NCBI RefSeq assembly: GCF_000003815.2
Contig: NC_049991.1
Location: 5,925,372 to 5,989,371 of the forward strand
Direction of reading: 5' to 3'
Source of the DNA: Branchiostoma floridae
Lineage: Eukaryota > Chordata > Leptocardii > Amphioxiformes > Branchiostomatidae
DNA length: 64,000 bases
Shown here: positions 1 through 11,363 of the stretch, piece by piece
Layout of the letters: each line of letters begins with the position of its first letter
Position numbering within the stretch: position 1 is the stretch's first letter
Made by a program: the position numbers and the translations under genes
The notes under the pieces: generated by a model
What the model saw: only the letters and a program-made list of their open reading frames with translations
The model's database searches: none
What the model was told of the DNA's origin: nothing

Positions 1-1595
1 GACATACCACCACGGGTCGTTTTCTCCGTTTGTATGTGTACACGAGTTGCCTGCCCAATGGGAGTTTCTGTTTCCGTCGACGGCCCGACCGGGGCTTCCT
101 CCCCAGCCAACACTAGACTGACTCGCAGGTCTTCCTGATGCAATGTTTGGGTCAGTAGCGCCACCTGTAAATGACGTTAGTTAGTGAAAACAGTTACGTT
201 TGGCTAGTACATTCCAAGGGTTACATGACAAAGTTTAGCAGCTATGATAAAAAGACGTGTGTATTTGATGATGTTAAAATTGTGCATAAATAAAGTCAGA
301 AAAGAGGACAGAGAGAGACAGAGAGATAGAGAGAGAGAGACAGAGAGAGAGACAGAGAGAGAGATCGTCGTGGTTAACTGGTAACACCTGGCTATGTGGG
401 CATCGTGTTGACAGACACTTCAAAAGTGAATCGCGTTCCCGCAAGCCGGGGTATATCCCAATGGTATCTGTAGGTAGCCCTCTGCACAAGATTACGCGAG
501 AAATCAGCCACTCCACAGTATAGTGACCAAACCTATCACTAACTAACTATGACATAAAATGTGTCGCGGCAAGGAACGACGAATTGAAGATGAAAATTCA
601 TGAGCAACGTAAACATAGTGCCAGTCCTGACATATCCTCTCAATTGTTTGTTAACGACATACGATACGCTTTATTTGTTTGCCTATTGGAGAAAAAACTG
701 TAACTACAACGAATGGAAAACTTACCATGCTCTGTTAAAACCATACGTTATCTCAAGATTATGATCATAGAGTCCACGCTTACGATATGCTGCAGAATAT
801 CTTTTGTCGGGAAGTAGGGCATTGTCGTCCTCGGCATTGTTGTCGGCCAACATTTCTTCCTCCACCAAATCTGTGTTTTAAACAAAAGACATATCGGATG
901 GTTGTAGTGCAAACAACTTTAAACCTAAGAACAAAACACATTTCATCAAAGTTCTTCTGAATACACGAAAATCTACTCCACTGTGTCTATGTAATACTAA
1001 AATACCCTAGGCCTAGCCCTTCTTTTATGATATAAGATAATGATGCAGACAGATTTTGTTTCTATTTGCTTTTTGACGAATGAGGACAATGTGGCACTTC
1101 ACACAGTGTCACAGTACTGTCAATATAACTTACTAACTTAAGTTAATTAGCTTGTTAGCTAGTTAGTTGACTTAGCTATTGTAATATGGAATACCATAGT
1201 ATGTGTGGAACTCTGTTTACCGACAGAAGATAAAGGGGAAAATTTCCTCTACCTTTCAGCTCTTTAAGCAGAAGTTCAGCTTCCTCGATGTTAGACGAAG
1301 CATCTTCATCATAGTTCTGTCCGTCCTGCCATTCACTCTTGGCTTATGGTAGAAAATAAGTTAAGATCAAAATACCATTGACACATGTCCATCATAGACA
1401 CATTTAAAAGTAAACATCCCAGGTTATAGTAATTTCATAATTTGTCAACTATACAAGCACAAATTTTAAATACAAACGGAAAATCCTCCATCATCATTTC
1501 CTTTTATGTAAAAGATGTTCACCTGGATACACGGCTCCAGCCAGCAGTGTCAGCGCCAGAACAATCGTGAAGTGACCGGTCATCTTCAACCTCAT
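1..1595 (-). CDS. F-type lectin (fucolectin) gene, 5' part, runs off left edge
   Basis: Secreted carbohydrate-binding protein. Exons on the minus strand: 1595-1523 (start ATG, then a hydrophobic signal peptide FTIVLALTLLAGAVYP), 1342-1253 (acidic linker), 870-784 (linker ending DKRYSAAY), and 164 to beyond position 1. The last exon reads IASGRPASQSSVGWGG, then RAVDGNRNSHW and SCTHTNGENDPWWYV, which is the N-terminal half of the fucose-binding F-type (eel fucolectin) domain with its AVDG, SCTHT and PWW motifs. All these exons are phase 1-1, usual for extracellular modules. The third exon has two donors: gtaagc after 784 keeps the frame into the lectin exon, while a stronger gtaagt after 726 does not. 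The rest of the domain lies outside the window. The lectin call is fairly sure; joining the signal-peptide exons to it is inferred. Confidence 0.62.
300..367. repeat. (GA)n microsatellite
   Basis: Run of GAGA with CAGA interruptions inside the last intron of the lectin model. Confidence 0.85.
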
Positions 1596-1954
1596 GCAGT
1601 CCTATCCAGTGCCTCTGTATTCAAAATAAAAATTCAGCGTTACATTGTGAGTTCTGTCTTTTAATACTGACAAGACATTGACTGACTTGTCTCCAATTCT
1701 TACGCCAGTCCAAACTATATTCTCCAAGCTGATGTTGAGTCGTGGAGATATAGTAATAGCCGGGATTACCGACTCGCTACTCTTAGATCAAAACGTTGTG
1801 CCAGTAGGGCAATGTTTCCCCAGGCCTGAGGCTGTGTGTGTGTGGGGGGGGGGGTGTCAAATGGCAGTTTTACCCGGCTAAACCCCTTGGTGACCTTTAT
1901 AGCACTAACTTGAGGGTACCGTAGGATCTGCTTGGGGATCATTCGTACGACCCT
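1596..1954. other. Upstream flank of lectin gene, no gene seen
   Basis: On the minus strand an acceptor-like tract (TTTTGAATACAG) lies just upstream of the ATG, hinting at a 5' UTR exon. A G-run sits near 1843-1853. The right edge carries a short piece (about 1917-1936) that also occurs at 2953 and 5077, so the duplication array begins here. Confidence 0.4.
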
Positions 1955-2579
1955 CATGCTCTTCAGTTGTAAAGAAATGGACTGTAGAATAGTTTGTGAA
2001 AATACAAGCCAACTCACACTTGGTTCATTCACTAGAGACGATCTCCAGACGGTGGAAGCGCGCCTTGTGAAAACTGCACTTCTCTGCGCGGGGCGAACAG
2101 GGTAAAATTTTCCCAGACCAGAGGGAGCGTCTCTAATTATAGCTCCCTGAGCATCTACCAATGGAAGTGCTCGATTACAGCAATGAATCATAAACAGGTA
2201 AGCTGTTCAACCTGTTGTTTCACATGGGGAGGATTTTGGTCAAAGTTGAGTTTTTCGGGCGTCTTGTCAGTCAATGCATTAAATCCTATTGAACCTGTCA
2301 GAAGATGACAAAGATATCTTGTCAATGTCCGGACACACCCCCTTGTGCCATATAACGTCATTGCTTATGCAAACATTCTTTTTAAGGGAGAGGAGCTGCA
2401 CCTTTTTTCGGTCCATTTGCCAGCCTGAGGATAACAGCTATCGACAGGAAAGGCCCGGCAAATCAGAGAATATCTTATCGGTTGATTCAACATGACAGCG
2501 GTTCTTCGTTAATGTAGTGATTACAGGTACTATTATTCTGTAGTGTTGATCGTGACAGAATATTTCAGCCTAGCTTTTG

Positions 2580-2700
2580 NNNNNNNNNNNNNNNNNNNNN
2601 NNNNNNNNNNNNNNNNNNNNNNNNNNNNNNNNNNNNNNNNNNNNNNNNNNNNNNNNNNNNNNNNNNNNNNNNNNNNNNNNNNNNNNNNNNNNNNNNNNNN
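2580..2700. other. Assembly gap
   Basis: Run of 121 N within unit 1. The sister unit 2 shows about 125 bases at the matching place. Confidence 0.95.
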
Positions 2701-2850
2701 AACAATGGGTCACCAACGAAACGCTAGTTTCTTTGGCCAAAAACTAAAAGAACCACGAATCGTACATGTAAGGAATCGAAAAAAAGGGGTAATAGGCATG
2801 AAAAATGCATTCTTACTTACGGTTGGATCATTAACAAGTTCACACAACAG

Positions 2851-3107
2851 ACTTTCCACAGACGGTAGAAGTGCGCCTTCTAGTGAAAACTTGTCTTCTA
2901 ACAGCGGTCCGAACAGGGGACCAAGGCCGAACTATGATAAGTATATTATGCCACCGTAGGATCTGCTTGGACATGGATCAGGGAGCCCTTCTGTACCTCG
3001 TTCGACCACTCTTGCACCGCCCCCAGGACGAATCGGCCGTCTACTCCTCGAAATTGAAATCTCCCATTTTCGAGGCGACGACGTTTCGCCAGAATGAAAA
3101 GGACTAA
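2851..3107 (+). other. Candidate exon, type B copy 1 (strand unresolved)
   Basis: After an acceptor-like CACACAACAG an 85-codon plus-strand frame runs to a stop (QTVEVRLLVKTCLL...). The type-A segments of the same array read QTVEARLVKTALL in the same frame, with one 3-base in-frame indel and two synonymous changes. The opposite strand is also open and protein-like (GALLPSVESLLCELVNDPT followed by a GTAAGT donor), so the coding strand is not settled. The family is not recognised. Confidence 0.3.
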
Positions 3108-4971
3108 CTTGGAAGTTCTTTAATCAATTTTGAGTCATTTTGATCAAAAGATTATCAAACAGCATTCATTTTACTCATGGTCATCTGTCTTATCTATTAT
3201 ATGGCTTATTGACCAAATACACTCAATTACCAATGTCTGAACGAAAACAAAGGCCCCAAAACATGAAGAGGAGAAAAGGGCTATTGCCTCATGGACATTT
3301 TGAGGCAAACAGTCTTTTCTTTTAAAAGGCAAGAAGCATTTTGGGGCCGTTTTCCAGTCTGAGGATAAAAGCTATCTACAGAGAAGGTCCGACAAATAAG
3401 AACATTTCTTTTCGGTTAGTGGTTCAACATGGCAGCATTTCTTCGCTGAAGTACTGCTAACAGGTACTAAAATCCGAGGATATAATCGTGACAGAAGCTA
3501 TCTTAAGTCAAACTTGACTTGATTTAGTTAAAAGAAGGAGAGTAAAGATTATCATGACAATGCTGGGTTCACTTTACAGGCAACTTGACTGGACCGAAGT
3601 GGCGTCTAACAAACCTGTGTTTGTATTCAAGGATAAGGGCGCAACATTCAGCGCAACAAAGTCTCACTAAACGCGTATTATCTGCACCGGGAATTCCAGC
3701 ACCGCGCTGTACATGTATGATTATGTGTCACAGTGGGATGATTTAAACACTAAATACAGGCTAAATACAGTGGATATTTGATAAGCACCAGCCACAGTAG
3801 CATAAGATTACTTGCACTGCCTGTGCTCGATAAATGAAGGCTTAGTGCGAAAAAAAACTTGGAAAACTTATGCAATCGAGTTATAGATAACGGTTTACCA
3901 AGATTCAAATAAAGTAAGGGGACGTGCTAATAACTCTAATCAATCTGCGAAAACATTGTACACTAAACAAGATCTACGTTACTATACACTACAGAGCCTT
4001 GTTTTAGGAGTAGTGTCCAAAAACGTCAGCTATTCAGTTATCGCCAAGCCTTTAAAGTACGACCCACATGCTCTTCAGTTGTAAAGTAATGTACTGTAGA
4101 ATCATTATTATAGTTTGTGAAAAATACAACCCAACTCACACTTGGTTCATTCACTAGAGACGATCTCCAGACGGTGGAAGCGCGCCTTGTGAAAACTGCA
4201 CTTCTCTGCGCGGGGCGAACAGGGTAAAATTTTCCCAGACCAGAGGGAGCGTCTCTAATTATAGCTCCCTGAGCATCTACCAATGGAAGTGCTCGATTAC
4301 AGCAATAAATCATACATAGGTAAGCTGTTCAACATGTTGTTTCACAAGGGGAGGATCAGGGTCAAAGTTGAGTTTTTCGACTAGTTAAGCATAACCACCT
4401 ATTGAACCTGTCAGAAGATGACAAAGATGTCTTGTCAATGTCCGGACCCACCCCCTTGTGCCATATAACGTCATTGCTTATGCAAACATTCTTTTAAAGG
4501 GAGAGGAGCTGCACCTTTTTTCGGTCCATTTGCCAGCCTGAGGATAACAGCTATCGACAGGAAAGGCCCGGCAAATCAGAGAATATCTTATCGGTTGATT
4601 CAACATGACAGCGGTTCTTCGTTAATGTGGTGATAACAGGTACTATAATTCTGTAGTGGTGATCGTGACAGAAGATTTCAGCCTAGCTTTTGGTGTCAAG
4701 AACATTATGACAATATTGGATTTAATTTTCAAACAGCAAGTGTTGACAGACGTCAGCATTAGTGAATATCAGTAACGGACCCGTGTTGAGATATGGGAAG
4801 CGAAATTTTGTGCGACAATGGGTCACCAACGAAACGCTAGTTTCTTTGGCCAAAAACTAAAAGAACCGCGAATCGTACATGTAAGGAATCGAATATTTAA
4901 AAAAAAGGGGTAATAGGCATGAAAAATGCATTCTTACTCACGGTTGGATCATTTACAAGTTCACACAACAG

Positions 4972-5228
4972 ACTTTCCACAGACGGTAGAAGTGCGCCTT
5001 CTAGTGAAAACTTGTCTTCTAACAGCGGTCCGAACAGGGGACCAAGGCCGAACTATGATAAGTATATTATGCCACCGTAGGATCTGCTTGGACATGGATC
5101 AGGGAGCCCTTCTGTACCTCGTTCGACCACTCTTGCACCGCCCCCGGGACGAATCGGCCGTCTACTCCTCGAAATTGAAATCTCCCATTTTCGAGGCCAC
5201 GACGTTTCGCCAGAATGATAAGGACTAA
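4972..5228 (+). other. Candidate exon, type B copy 2 (strand unresolved)
   Basis: Near-identical to the segment at 2851-3107; the two differ by a handful of bases (for example Q to R and E to D near the end of the plus frame). Such close copies cannot show selection, so only the older A-versus-B comparison supports coding. Confidence 0.3.
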
Positions 5229-5265
5229 CTGGGAGTTCTTTTATCAATTTTGAGTCATTTTGATC

Positions 5266-5365
5266 NNNNNNNNNNNNNNNNNNNNNNNNNNNNNNNNNNN
5301 NNNNNNNNNNNNNNNNNNNNNNNNNNNNNNNNNNNNNNNNNNNNNNNNNNNNNNNNNNNNNNNNN
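5266..5365. other. Assembly gap, size probably nominal
   Basis: Run of exactly 100 N. The matching place in unit 1 holds only 17 bases, so the true gap may be tiny. Confidence 0.95.
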
Positions 5366-7670
5366 CATTCATTTTACTCATGGTCATCTGTCTTATCTAT
5401 TATATGGCGTATGGACCAGATACACTCAATTACCAATGTCTGAACGAAAACAAAGGCCCCAAAACATGAAGAGGAGAAAAGGGCTATTGTCTCATAGACA
5501 TTTTTGTGCAAACAGTCTTGTCTTTTAAAAGGCAAGAAGCATTTTGGGGCCGTTTTCCAGTCTGAGGATAAAAGCTATCTACAGAGAAGGTCCGACAAAT
5601 AAGAACATTTCTTTTCGGTTAGTGGTTCAACATGGCAGCATTTCTTCGCTGAAGTACTGCTAGCGATACTAAAATGCGAGGATATAATCGTGACAGAAGC
5701 TATCTTAAGTCAAACTTGACTTGATGTAGTTAAAAGAAGGAGAGTAAAGATTATCATGACAATGTTGGGTTCACTTTACAGGCAACTTGACTGGACCGAA
5801 GTGGCGCCTAACAAACTTGTGTTGGTATTCAAGGATAAGGGCGCAACATTCAGCGCAGCAAAGGGTCACTAAACGCGTATTATCTGTACCGGGCCCAGTC
5901 ACAGTAACATAAGATTACTTGCATTGCCTTTGCTCGATAAACGAACAAGGAGGCCTAGTGCAAAAAACAAAACACGGAGAACGTATGCAATCGAGTTATA
6001 GATTAGTAAAAGTAAGGGGAGGTACAATTAACTCTAATTTACTGTCTCAGTACACTAGATCTACATTTCTCGACACTACAGAGCATTGTTTAACGAGTAG
6101 TGTCCAAAAATATCAGATATTCAGTTATCGCCAAGCCTTTTGATAACGACACTCATGCTCTTCAGTTGTAAAGAAATGGACTGTAGAATAGTTTGTAAAA
6201 AATACAAGCCAACTCACACTTGGTTTATATGCTAAAGACGATCTCCAGACGGTGGAAGCGCGCCTTGTGAAAACTGCACTTCTGGGCGCGGGGCGAACAG
6301 GGTAAAGTTTTCCCAGACCAGAGGGAGCGTCTCTAATTATAGCTCCCTAAGCATCTACCAATGGCAGCGCTCGATTACAACAATGAATCATACATAGGTA
6401 AGCTGTTCAACCTGTTGTTTCACAAGGAGAGGATCAGTGTCAAAGTTCAGTTTTTCGACTAGTTGAGCATTACCACCAATTGAACCTGTCAGAAGACGAC
6501 AAAGATGTCTTGTCAAAATAGGACAGCAAGTGGGAGATTCTCCCATCGTTAACTACTTCGGTTAAACGATTCGTAGATTAGTTTGTCACCTCATCTATTT
6601 GTGTTTCTTTTCAATGTTAGACCACGTGACTCTGACAGAGAAAAATCCAATGATTACGTGTGATCAATCATAGAACGAAGACAAAAGGATGATTTATTGA
6701 CATCTCCATGGAAATGTCTGTCGTAACGTTACCATGGCGCAGTGGGAGCTTAGCAAAGGTCAATGCTGGAGGGGGTGTCTCAATGATTACACATTATATA
6801 TCTAAGTATCCTGCCTTGTTTGTGCAAGAGTATAACAGCTACATCGTGTTGCGTGCGAAAGCCATGGTCAATCAACGTGTTGTTTCAAAAGATATTTGGC
6901 ATTACATTTATATTTGTTTTTGCAGGCGACACCCATTCTCTAGAATGTAGGACGACATATGACCCTATATAGTCCTGTGGAATTGACTAAATACTCCCAA
7001 TTACACATGTCTGACCGAAGACAGAGGCCCAAAAACATAATTATAAAGAGAATAAAGGCCCTGGGCGACGCACACCCTTGTGGAAACATTCCACCCGGAT
7101 TAAACTTGTCATAAGACGACGAGAAATTCTGTCAAAGTACCACACCAAATGTTAATTTTGTTCATCATGCACGATTCGTACCACACTAAATGGTAGATTT
7201 TTATCATGTACGATTCGTATATGACAAAAATTTGGCCCTTCTAAATGTTACACAGGGGGCTCTCGTACCAAAGCAACGACGTCATTATAAAAACACTTAT
7301 ACAGAGTAATTACGAAGAAAATCGGTAATTACCCGTGGTCTTAGAACATAGACAAAAGGTTGACAATGATTCATTGCCATCTTTTGGATATGCTATCCCA
7401 AAGTAGCCTTTGTGGTGCGACCACCAGGCAAACGCTTCGCAGACTAGCTTTTTTTTTAAATTCTGCGCATGTAGGTTGCTGAGTATCTTCTAACTTGACT
7501 TGACTTGACTTTAAATGATAGTTCAGGATTAAAGCAGTGAAATAACTTGCCTACTTGTGTTTGAATGTGAGTCTGTCTGTCTCTGTGCGTGCATGCGTGT
7601 GTATGTGTGTGTATGTATGTATGTGTATTTATGTATGCGCGTGTGTGTATGTTTGTTCGGAATATCAGTC

Positions 7671-7704
7671 TCTCTCTCTCTCTATCTCTCTCTCTCTCTC
7701 TTCC
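7671..7704. repeat. (CT)n microsatellite
   Basis: CT run just 3' of candidate exon E1 on the minus strand; repeated in unit 4 at 10610-10650. Confidence 0.8.
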
Positions 7705-7713
7705 TCAAAAACA

Positions 7714-7914
7714 TCAAGTTCTAGTGTAGTGGGAACGAACATTTAGATCACCGGAATAGCCTGGAGGGTGGTTACCTCCGAAGTGATCAAAGTGATTGTT
7801 AGGCCATGGGTTGTAGACACGAACAATCGAACTTTGTGGATTATTCAAGCTGCGGGGCACAGGTAGCTGGTTGTAAACTTTGATGAATGCCAGCTGGGCT
7901 TGGAAGCAGGTACT
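7714..7914 (-). CDS. Repeated candidate terminal exon, copy E1
   Basis: Minus-strand frame of 66 codons plus stop. It opens after an AG acceptor and reads CFQAQLAFIKVYNQL, then SSIVRVYNPWPNNH, and ends at TGA. Compared with E2 it has a 9-base insertion (three codons, FDH) that keeps the frame. Conservation of frame through indels in diverged copies suggests a coding history. Family not recognised; it could be the last exon of a gene amplified in the array. Confidence 0.35.
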   Translation of the reverse strand, partial: STCFQAQLAFIKVYNQLPVPRSLNNPQSSIVRVYNPWPNNHFDHFGGNHPPGYSGDLNVRSHYTRT

Positions 7915-7954
7915 CTGCGCCTTTGTTCACTTAGGTCACGGCAATTAAATTTGA

Positions 7955-8100
7955 GCGTGTGTGTGTGTGTGTGTGTGTGNNNNNNNNNNNNNNNNNNNNN
8001 NNNNNNNNNNNNNNNNNNNNNNNNNNNNNNNNNNNNNNNNNNNNNNNNNNNNNNNNNNNNNNNNNNNNNNNNNNNNNNNNNNNNNNNNNNNGTGTGTGTG
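7955..8100. repeat. (TG)n microsatellite containing a gap
   Basis: TG dinucleotide run on both sides of an N-gap. The unit-4 equivalent at 10902-11105 is sequenced through. Confidence 0.85.
7980..8091. other. Assembly gap
   Basis: Run of 112 N inside a TG microsatellite. Confidence 0.95.
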
Positions 8101-8218
8101 GGCCTCAATTTTGGGAGGGGGGGGGGTAATGGCGGGCCTGGGGGCTCGGTTTAAGGGTGTGTGTTGGTTGGTCGGTTGAAAATTTCAGCCCCCCCCCCCC
8201 TTTTTTTTTTTTCTAACA

Positions 8219-8419
8219 TCAAGTTCTAGTGTCGTGGGAACGAACATTTAGATCACCGGAATTAACGGGGGGGGGGGGGGGGTTACCTCCAAAGTGATTG
8301 TTAGGCCACGGGTTGTAAACACGAACAATCGAACTTTGTGGATTATTCAAGCTGCGGGGCACAGGTAGCTGGTTGTAAACTTTGATGAATGCCAGCTGCC
8401 CTTGGAAGCAGGTGTTCAA
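8219..8419 (-). CDS. Repeated candidate terminal exon, copy E2
   Basis: Second copy, about 505 bases from E1. The frame opens after CCTAAG, reads NTCFQGQLAFIKVYNQL, includes a poly-proline run encoded by 16 cytosines, and ends at TGA. The C-tract length decides whether the frame stays open, so it is mutation-prone and also sensitive to assembly error. Confidence 0.35.
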   Translation of the reverse strand: MNTCFQGQLAFIKVYNQLPVPRSLNNPQSSIVRVYNPWPNNHFGGNPPPPPVNSGDLNVRSHDTRT

Positions 8420-10659
8420 CTTAGGTCACTGCAATTGAATTTTGTGGATGGCATCCCCTCCGAACTCCAAATTTAATGTGACAACGAGAAAAAAATATGG
8501 AAGTATTTATAATGTAGGAACCTTAAAGTTGTTACAAATTTTTGTGAGTCACTGTGTTTGAGTGATCTCGCCCAAAACATTAAGTTTCACTGTTGTAGTA
8601 ACGAACATCTGGTCAACCAGAAATACCCGAAAGGAGGCATGAATCGGGTTAGTTTAAAACACGAACAATAGAACTGTGTGGGTTTTTTACGGTGCAATGC
8701 AACACATAGTTTCGGAAAACTTTGATGAATGACAGCTGCGATGAGAAGCAGGGTCACTGCGATTTTATTTACTAGGTAACCGCAATAAGATATTACGGAT
8801 GACTTTCCTATAAATCTGACATCGAAGACAAAGGCAGGCAGATGGGTGGCACCGCGTCGGTCTATCACACAGGTCTTCGGTGTGTCTACCTGGGCTTCTC
8901 AAAGCGTAGGGCCATGTATATGTACCAAGATTCAAAACAAAGTAACTGGAGGAGCTAATAACTCTAATTACTAGTAATCTGCGACAACACTGTAAACTTC
9001 GCTACATCTACGTTACTCGACACTACAGGGCTTTGTTTTATGAGTAGTGTCCACAAACGTCAGATATTCAGTTATCGCCAAGCCTTTTGATTACGACTCT
9101 TCAGTTGTAAAGAAATGGACTGTAGAATAGTTTGTAAAAATACAAGCCAACTCACACTTGGTTCATTCACTAGAGACGATCTCCAGACGGTGGAAGCGCG
9201 CCTTGTGAAAACTGCACTTCTGGGCGCGGGGCGAACAGGGTAAAGTTTTCCCAGACCAGAGGGAGCGTTTCTAATTATAGCTCCCTGAACATCTACCAAT
9301 GGCAGTGCTCGATTTCAGCAATAAATCATACATAGGTAAGCTGTTCAACCTGTTGTTTCACAAGGAGAGGATCAGTGTCAAAGTTCAGTTTTTCACCTAG
9401 TTGAGCATTACCACCTATTGAACCTGTCAGAAGACGACAAAGATGTCTTGTCAAAATAGGACAGCAAGTGGGAGATTCTCCTATCGTTAACTACTTCGGT
9501 TAAACGATTCGTAGATTAGTTTGTCACCTCATCTATTTGTGTTTCTTTTCAATGTTCGACCACGTGACTCTGACAGGGAAACATCCAATGATTACGTGTG
9601 ATCAATCATAGAACGAAGACAAAAGGATGATTTATTGACATCTCCATGGAAATGTCTGTCGTAACGTCACCATGGCGCAGTGGGAGCTTAGCAAAGGTCA
9701 ATGCTAGAGGGGGTGTCTCAATGATTACACATTATATATCTAAGTATCCTGCCTTGTTTGTGCAAGAGTATAACAGCTACATCGTCTTGCGTGCGAAAGC
9801 CATGGTCAATCAACGTGTTGTTTCAAAAGATATTTGGCATTACATGTATATTTGTTTTTGCAGGCGACACCCTTTCTCTACAATGTAGGACGACATATGA
9901 CCCTATATAGTCCTGTGGAATTGACTAAATACTCCCAATTACACATGTCTGAGCGAAGACAGAGGCCCAAAAACATAATTATATAGAGAATAAAGGCCCT
10001 GGGCGACGCACACCCTTGTGGAAACATTCCACCCGGATTAAACTTGTCATAAGACGACGAGAAATTCTGTCAAAGTACCACACCAAATGTTAATTTTGGT
10101 CATCATGCACGATTCGTACCACACTAAATGGTAGATTTTTATCATGTGCGATTCGTATATGACAAAAATTTGGCCCTTCTAAATGTTACACAGGGGGCTC
10201 TCGTACCAAAGCAACGACGTCATTATAAAAACACTTATACAGAGTAATTACGAAGAAAATCGGTAATTACCCGTGGTCTTAGAACATAGACAAAAGGTTG
10301 ACAATGATTCATTGCCATCTTTCGGATATGCTTTCCCAAGGTAGCCTTTGTGGTGCGACCACCAGGCAAACGCTTCGCAGACTAGCAGAGCTTTTTTTTA
10401 GATTCTGCGCATGTAGGTTGCTGAGTATCTTCTAACTTGACTTGACTTGACTTTAAATGATAGTTCAGGATTGAAGCAGTGAAATAACTTGCCTACTTGT
10501 GTTTGAATGTGAGTCTGTCTGTCTCTGTGCGTGCATGCGTGTGTATGCGTGTGTATGTATGTATGTGTATTTATGTATGCGCGTGTGTGTATGTTTGTTC
10601 GGAATATCAGTCTCTCTCTCTCTCTCTCTCTCTCTCCTTCTCTCTCTTCTTCAAAAACA

Positions 10660-10860
10660 TCAAGTTCTAGTGTCGTGGGAACGAACATTTAGATCACCGG
10701 AATAGCCTGGAGGGTGGTTACCTCCGAAGTGATCAAAGTGATTGTTAGGCCATGGGTTGTAGACACGAACAATCGAACTTTGTGGATTATTCAAGCTGCG
10801 GGGCACAGGTAGCTGGTTGCAAACTTTGATGAATGCCAGCTGGCCTTGGAAGCAGGTACT
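10660..10860 (-). CDS. Repeated candidate terminal exon, copy E3
   Basis: Unit-4 counterpart of E1, open in the same frame with the FDH codons present and the same TGA stop. The upstream acceptor-like AG precedes AGTACCTGC. Confidence 0.33.
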   Translation of the reverse strand, partial: STCFQGQLAFIKVCNQLPVPRSLNNPQSSIVRVYNPWPNNHFDHFGGNHPPGYSGDLNVRSHDTRT

Positions 10861-10899
10861 CTGCGCCTTTGTTCAACTTAGGTCACGGCAATTAAATTT

Positions 10900-10901
<2 letters not shown>

Positions 10902-10935
<34 letters not shown>

Positions 10936-10945
10936 ACGTGTGTGT

Positions 10946-10994
<49 letters not shown>

Positions 10995-11105
10995 TCTGAG
11001 TGTGTTAGTGTGTCGTCTGTGTGTGTGAGTGTGTGTTAGTGTGTGTGTGCGTTAGTTTGTGTGTGTGTGTGTTATTGTGTGCTTGTGTGTCTGTTTATGT
11101 GTGTG
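10902..11105. repeat. (TG)n microsatellite, about 200 bases
   Basis: Long imperfect TG array with TATG, TTAG and CTG interruptions. Open frames across it are artefacts. Confidence 0.9.
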
Positions 11106-11164
11106 TTTTGGTTGGTCGGTTAAAAATATAAGCCCCCCCCCCCCCCTTTTTTCTTTCTCTAACA

Positions 11165-11363
11165 TCAAGTTCTAGTGTGGTGGGAACGAACATTTAGATC
11201 CCCGGAATTAACGGGGGGGGGGGGGGTTACCTCCAAAGTGATTGTTAGGCCACGGGTTGTAAACACGAACAATCGAACTTTTGGGATTATTCAAGCTGCG
11301 GGGCACAGGTAGCTGGTTGTAAACTTTGATGAATGCCAGTTGCCCTTGGAAGCAGGTGTTCAA
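11165..11363 (-). pseudogene. Repeated candidate terminal exon, copy E4, frame broken
   Basis: Unit-4 counterpart of E2. Its C-tract has 14 rather than 16 cytosines, which shifts the frame to an early stop after four prolines. It may be decayed, or the tract may be misassembled. Confidence 0.35.

Larger units (their letters stand above)
1955..4066. repeat. Tandem duplication unit 1 (2.1 kb)
   Basis: First of four tandem units that each start near the string CTCTTCAGTTGTAAAG. It is near-identical to unit 2 throughout. It is made of two diverged halves: a type-A block with an exon-like segment at 2036-2101, and a type-B block with one at 2851-3107. Segments at 2391-2540 and 3331-3480 are also diverged copies of each other, so the half-unit itself is an older duplication. 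A 121-base N-gap is inside. Confidence 0.85.
4067..6153. repeat. Tandem duplication unit 2 (2.1 kb)
   Basis: Copy of unit 1 at an offset of 2112 bases, with type-A segment 4158-4223 and type-B segment 4972-5228. It contains the sequence (about 4691-4815) missing from the gap of unit 1. Confidence 0.85.
6154..9096. repeat. Tandem duplication unit 3 (2.9 kb)
   Basis: Starts with the same type-A block (exon-like 6236-6301), then diverges from units 1-2 and matches unit 4. It carries candidate coding copies at 7714-7914 and 8219-8419, a decayed third copy at 8590-8760, and CT and TG microsatellites. The forward 80-codon frame at 6708-6950 recurs in unit 4, but its few differences are mostly replacements, so it is not treated as a gene. 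Confidence 0.85.

Noticed and set aside
726-1595. Neuropeptide precursor as the main call for the signal-peptide exons
   Set aside because: The signal peptide, acidic linker and KR sites look like a prohormone, but a second donor puts these phase-1 exons in frame with a clear F-type lectin exon downstream, which explains more of the data. Kept only as a possible isoform.
6708-9888. 80-codon plus-strand frame conserved between units 3 and 4
   Set aside because: The differences between copies are mostly amino-acid changes and there is no splice or start context.
10398-10999. Open frames over CT and TG microsatellites
   Set aside because: Dinucleotide repeats are open in several frames by construction.
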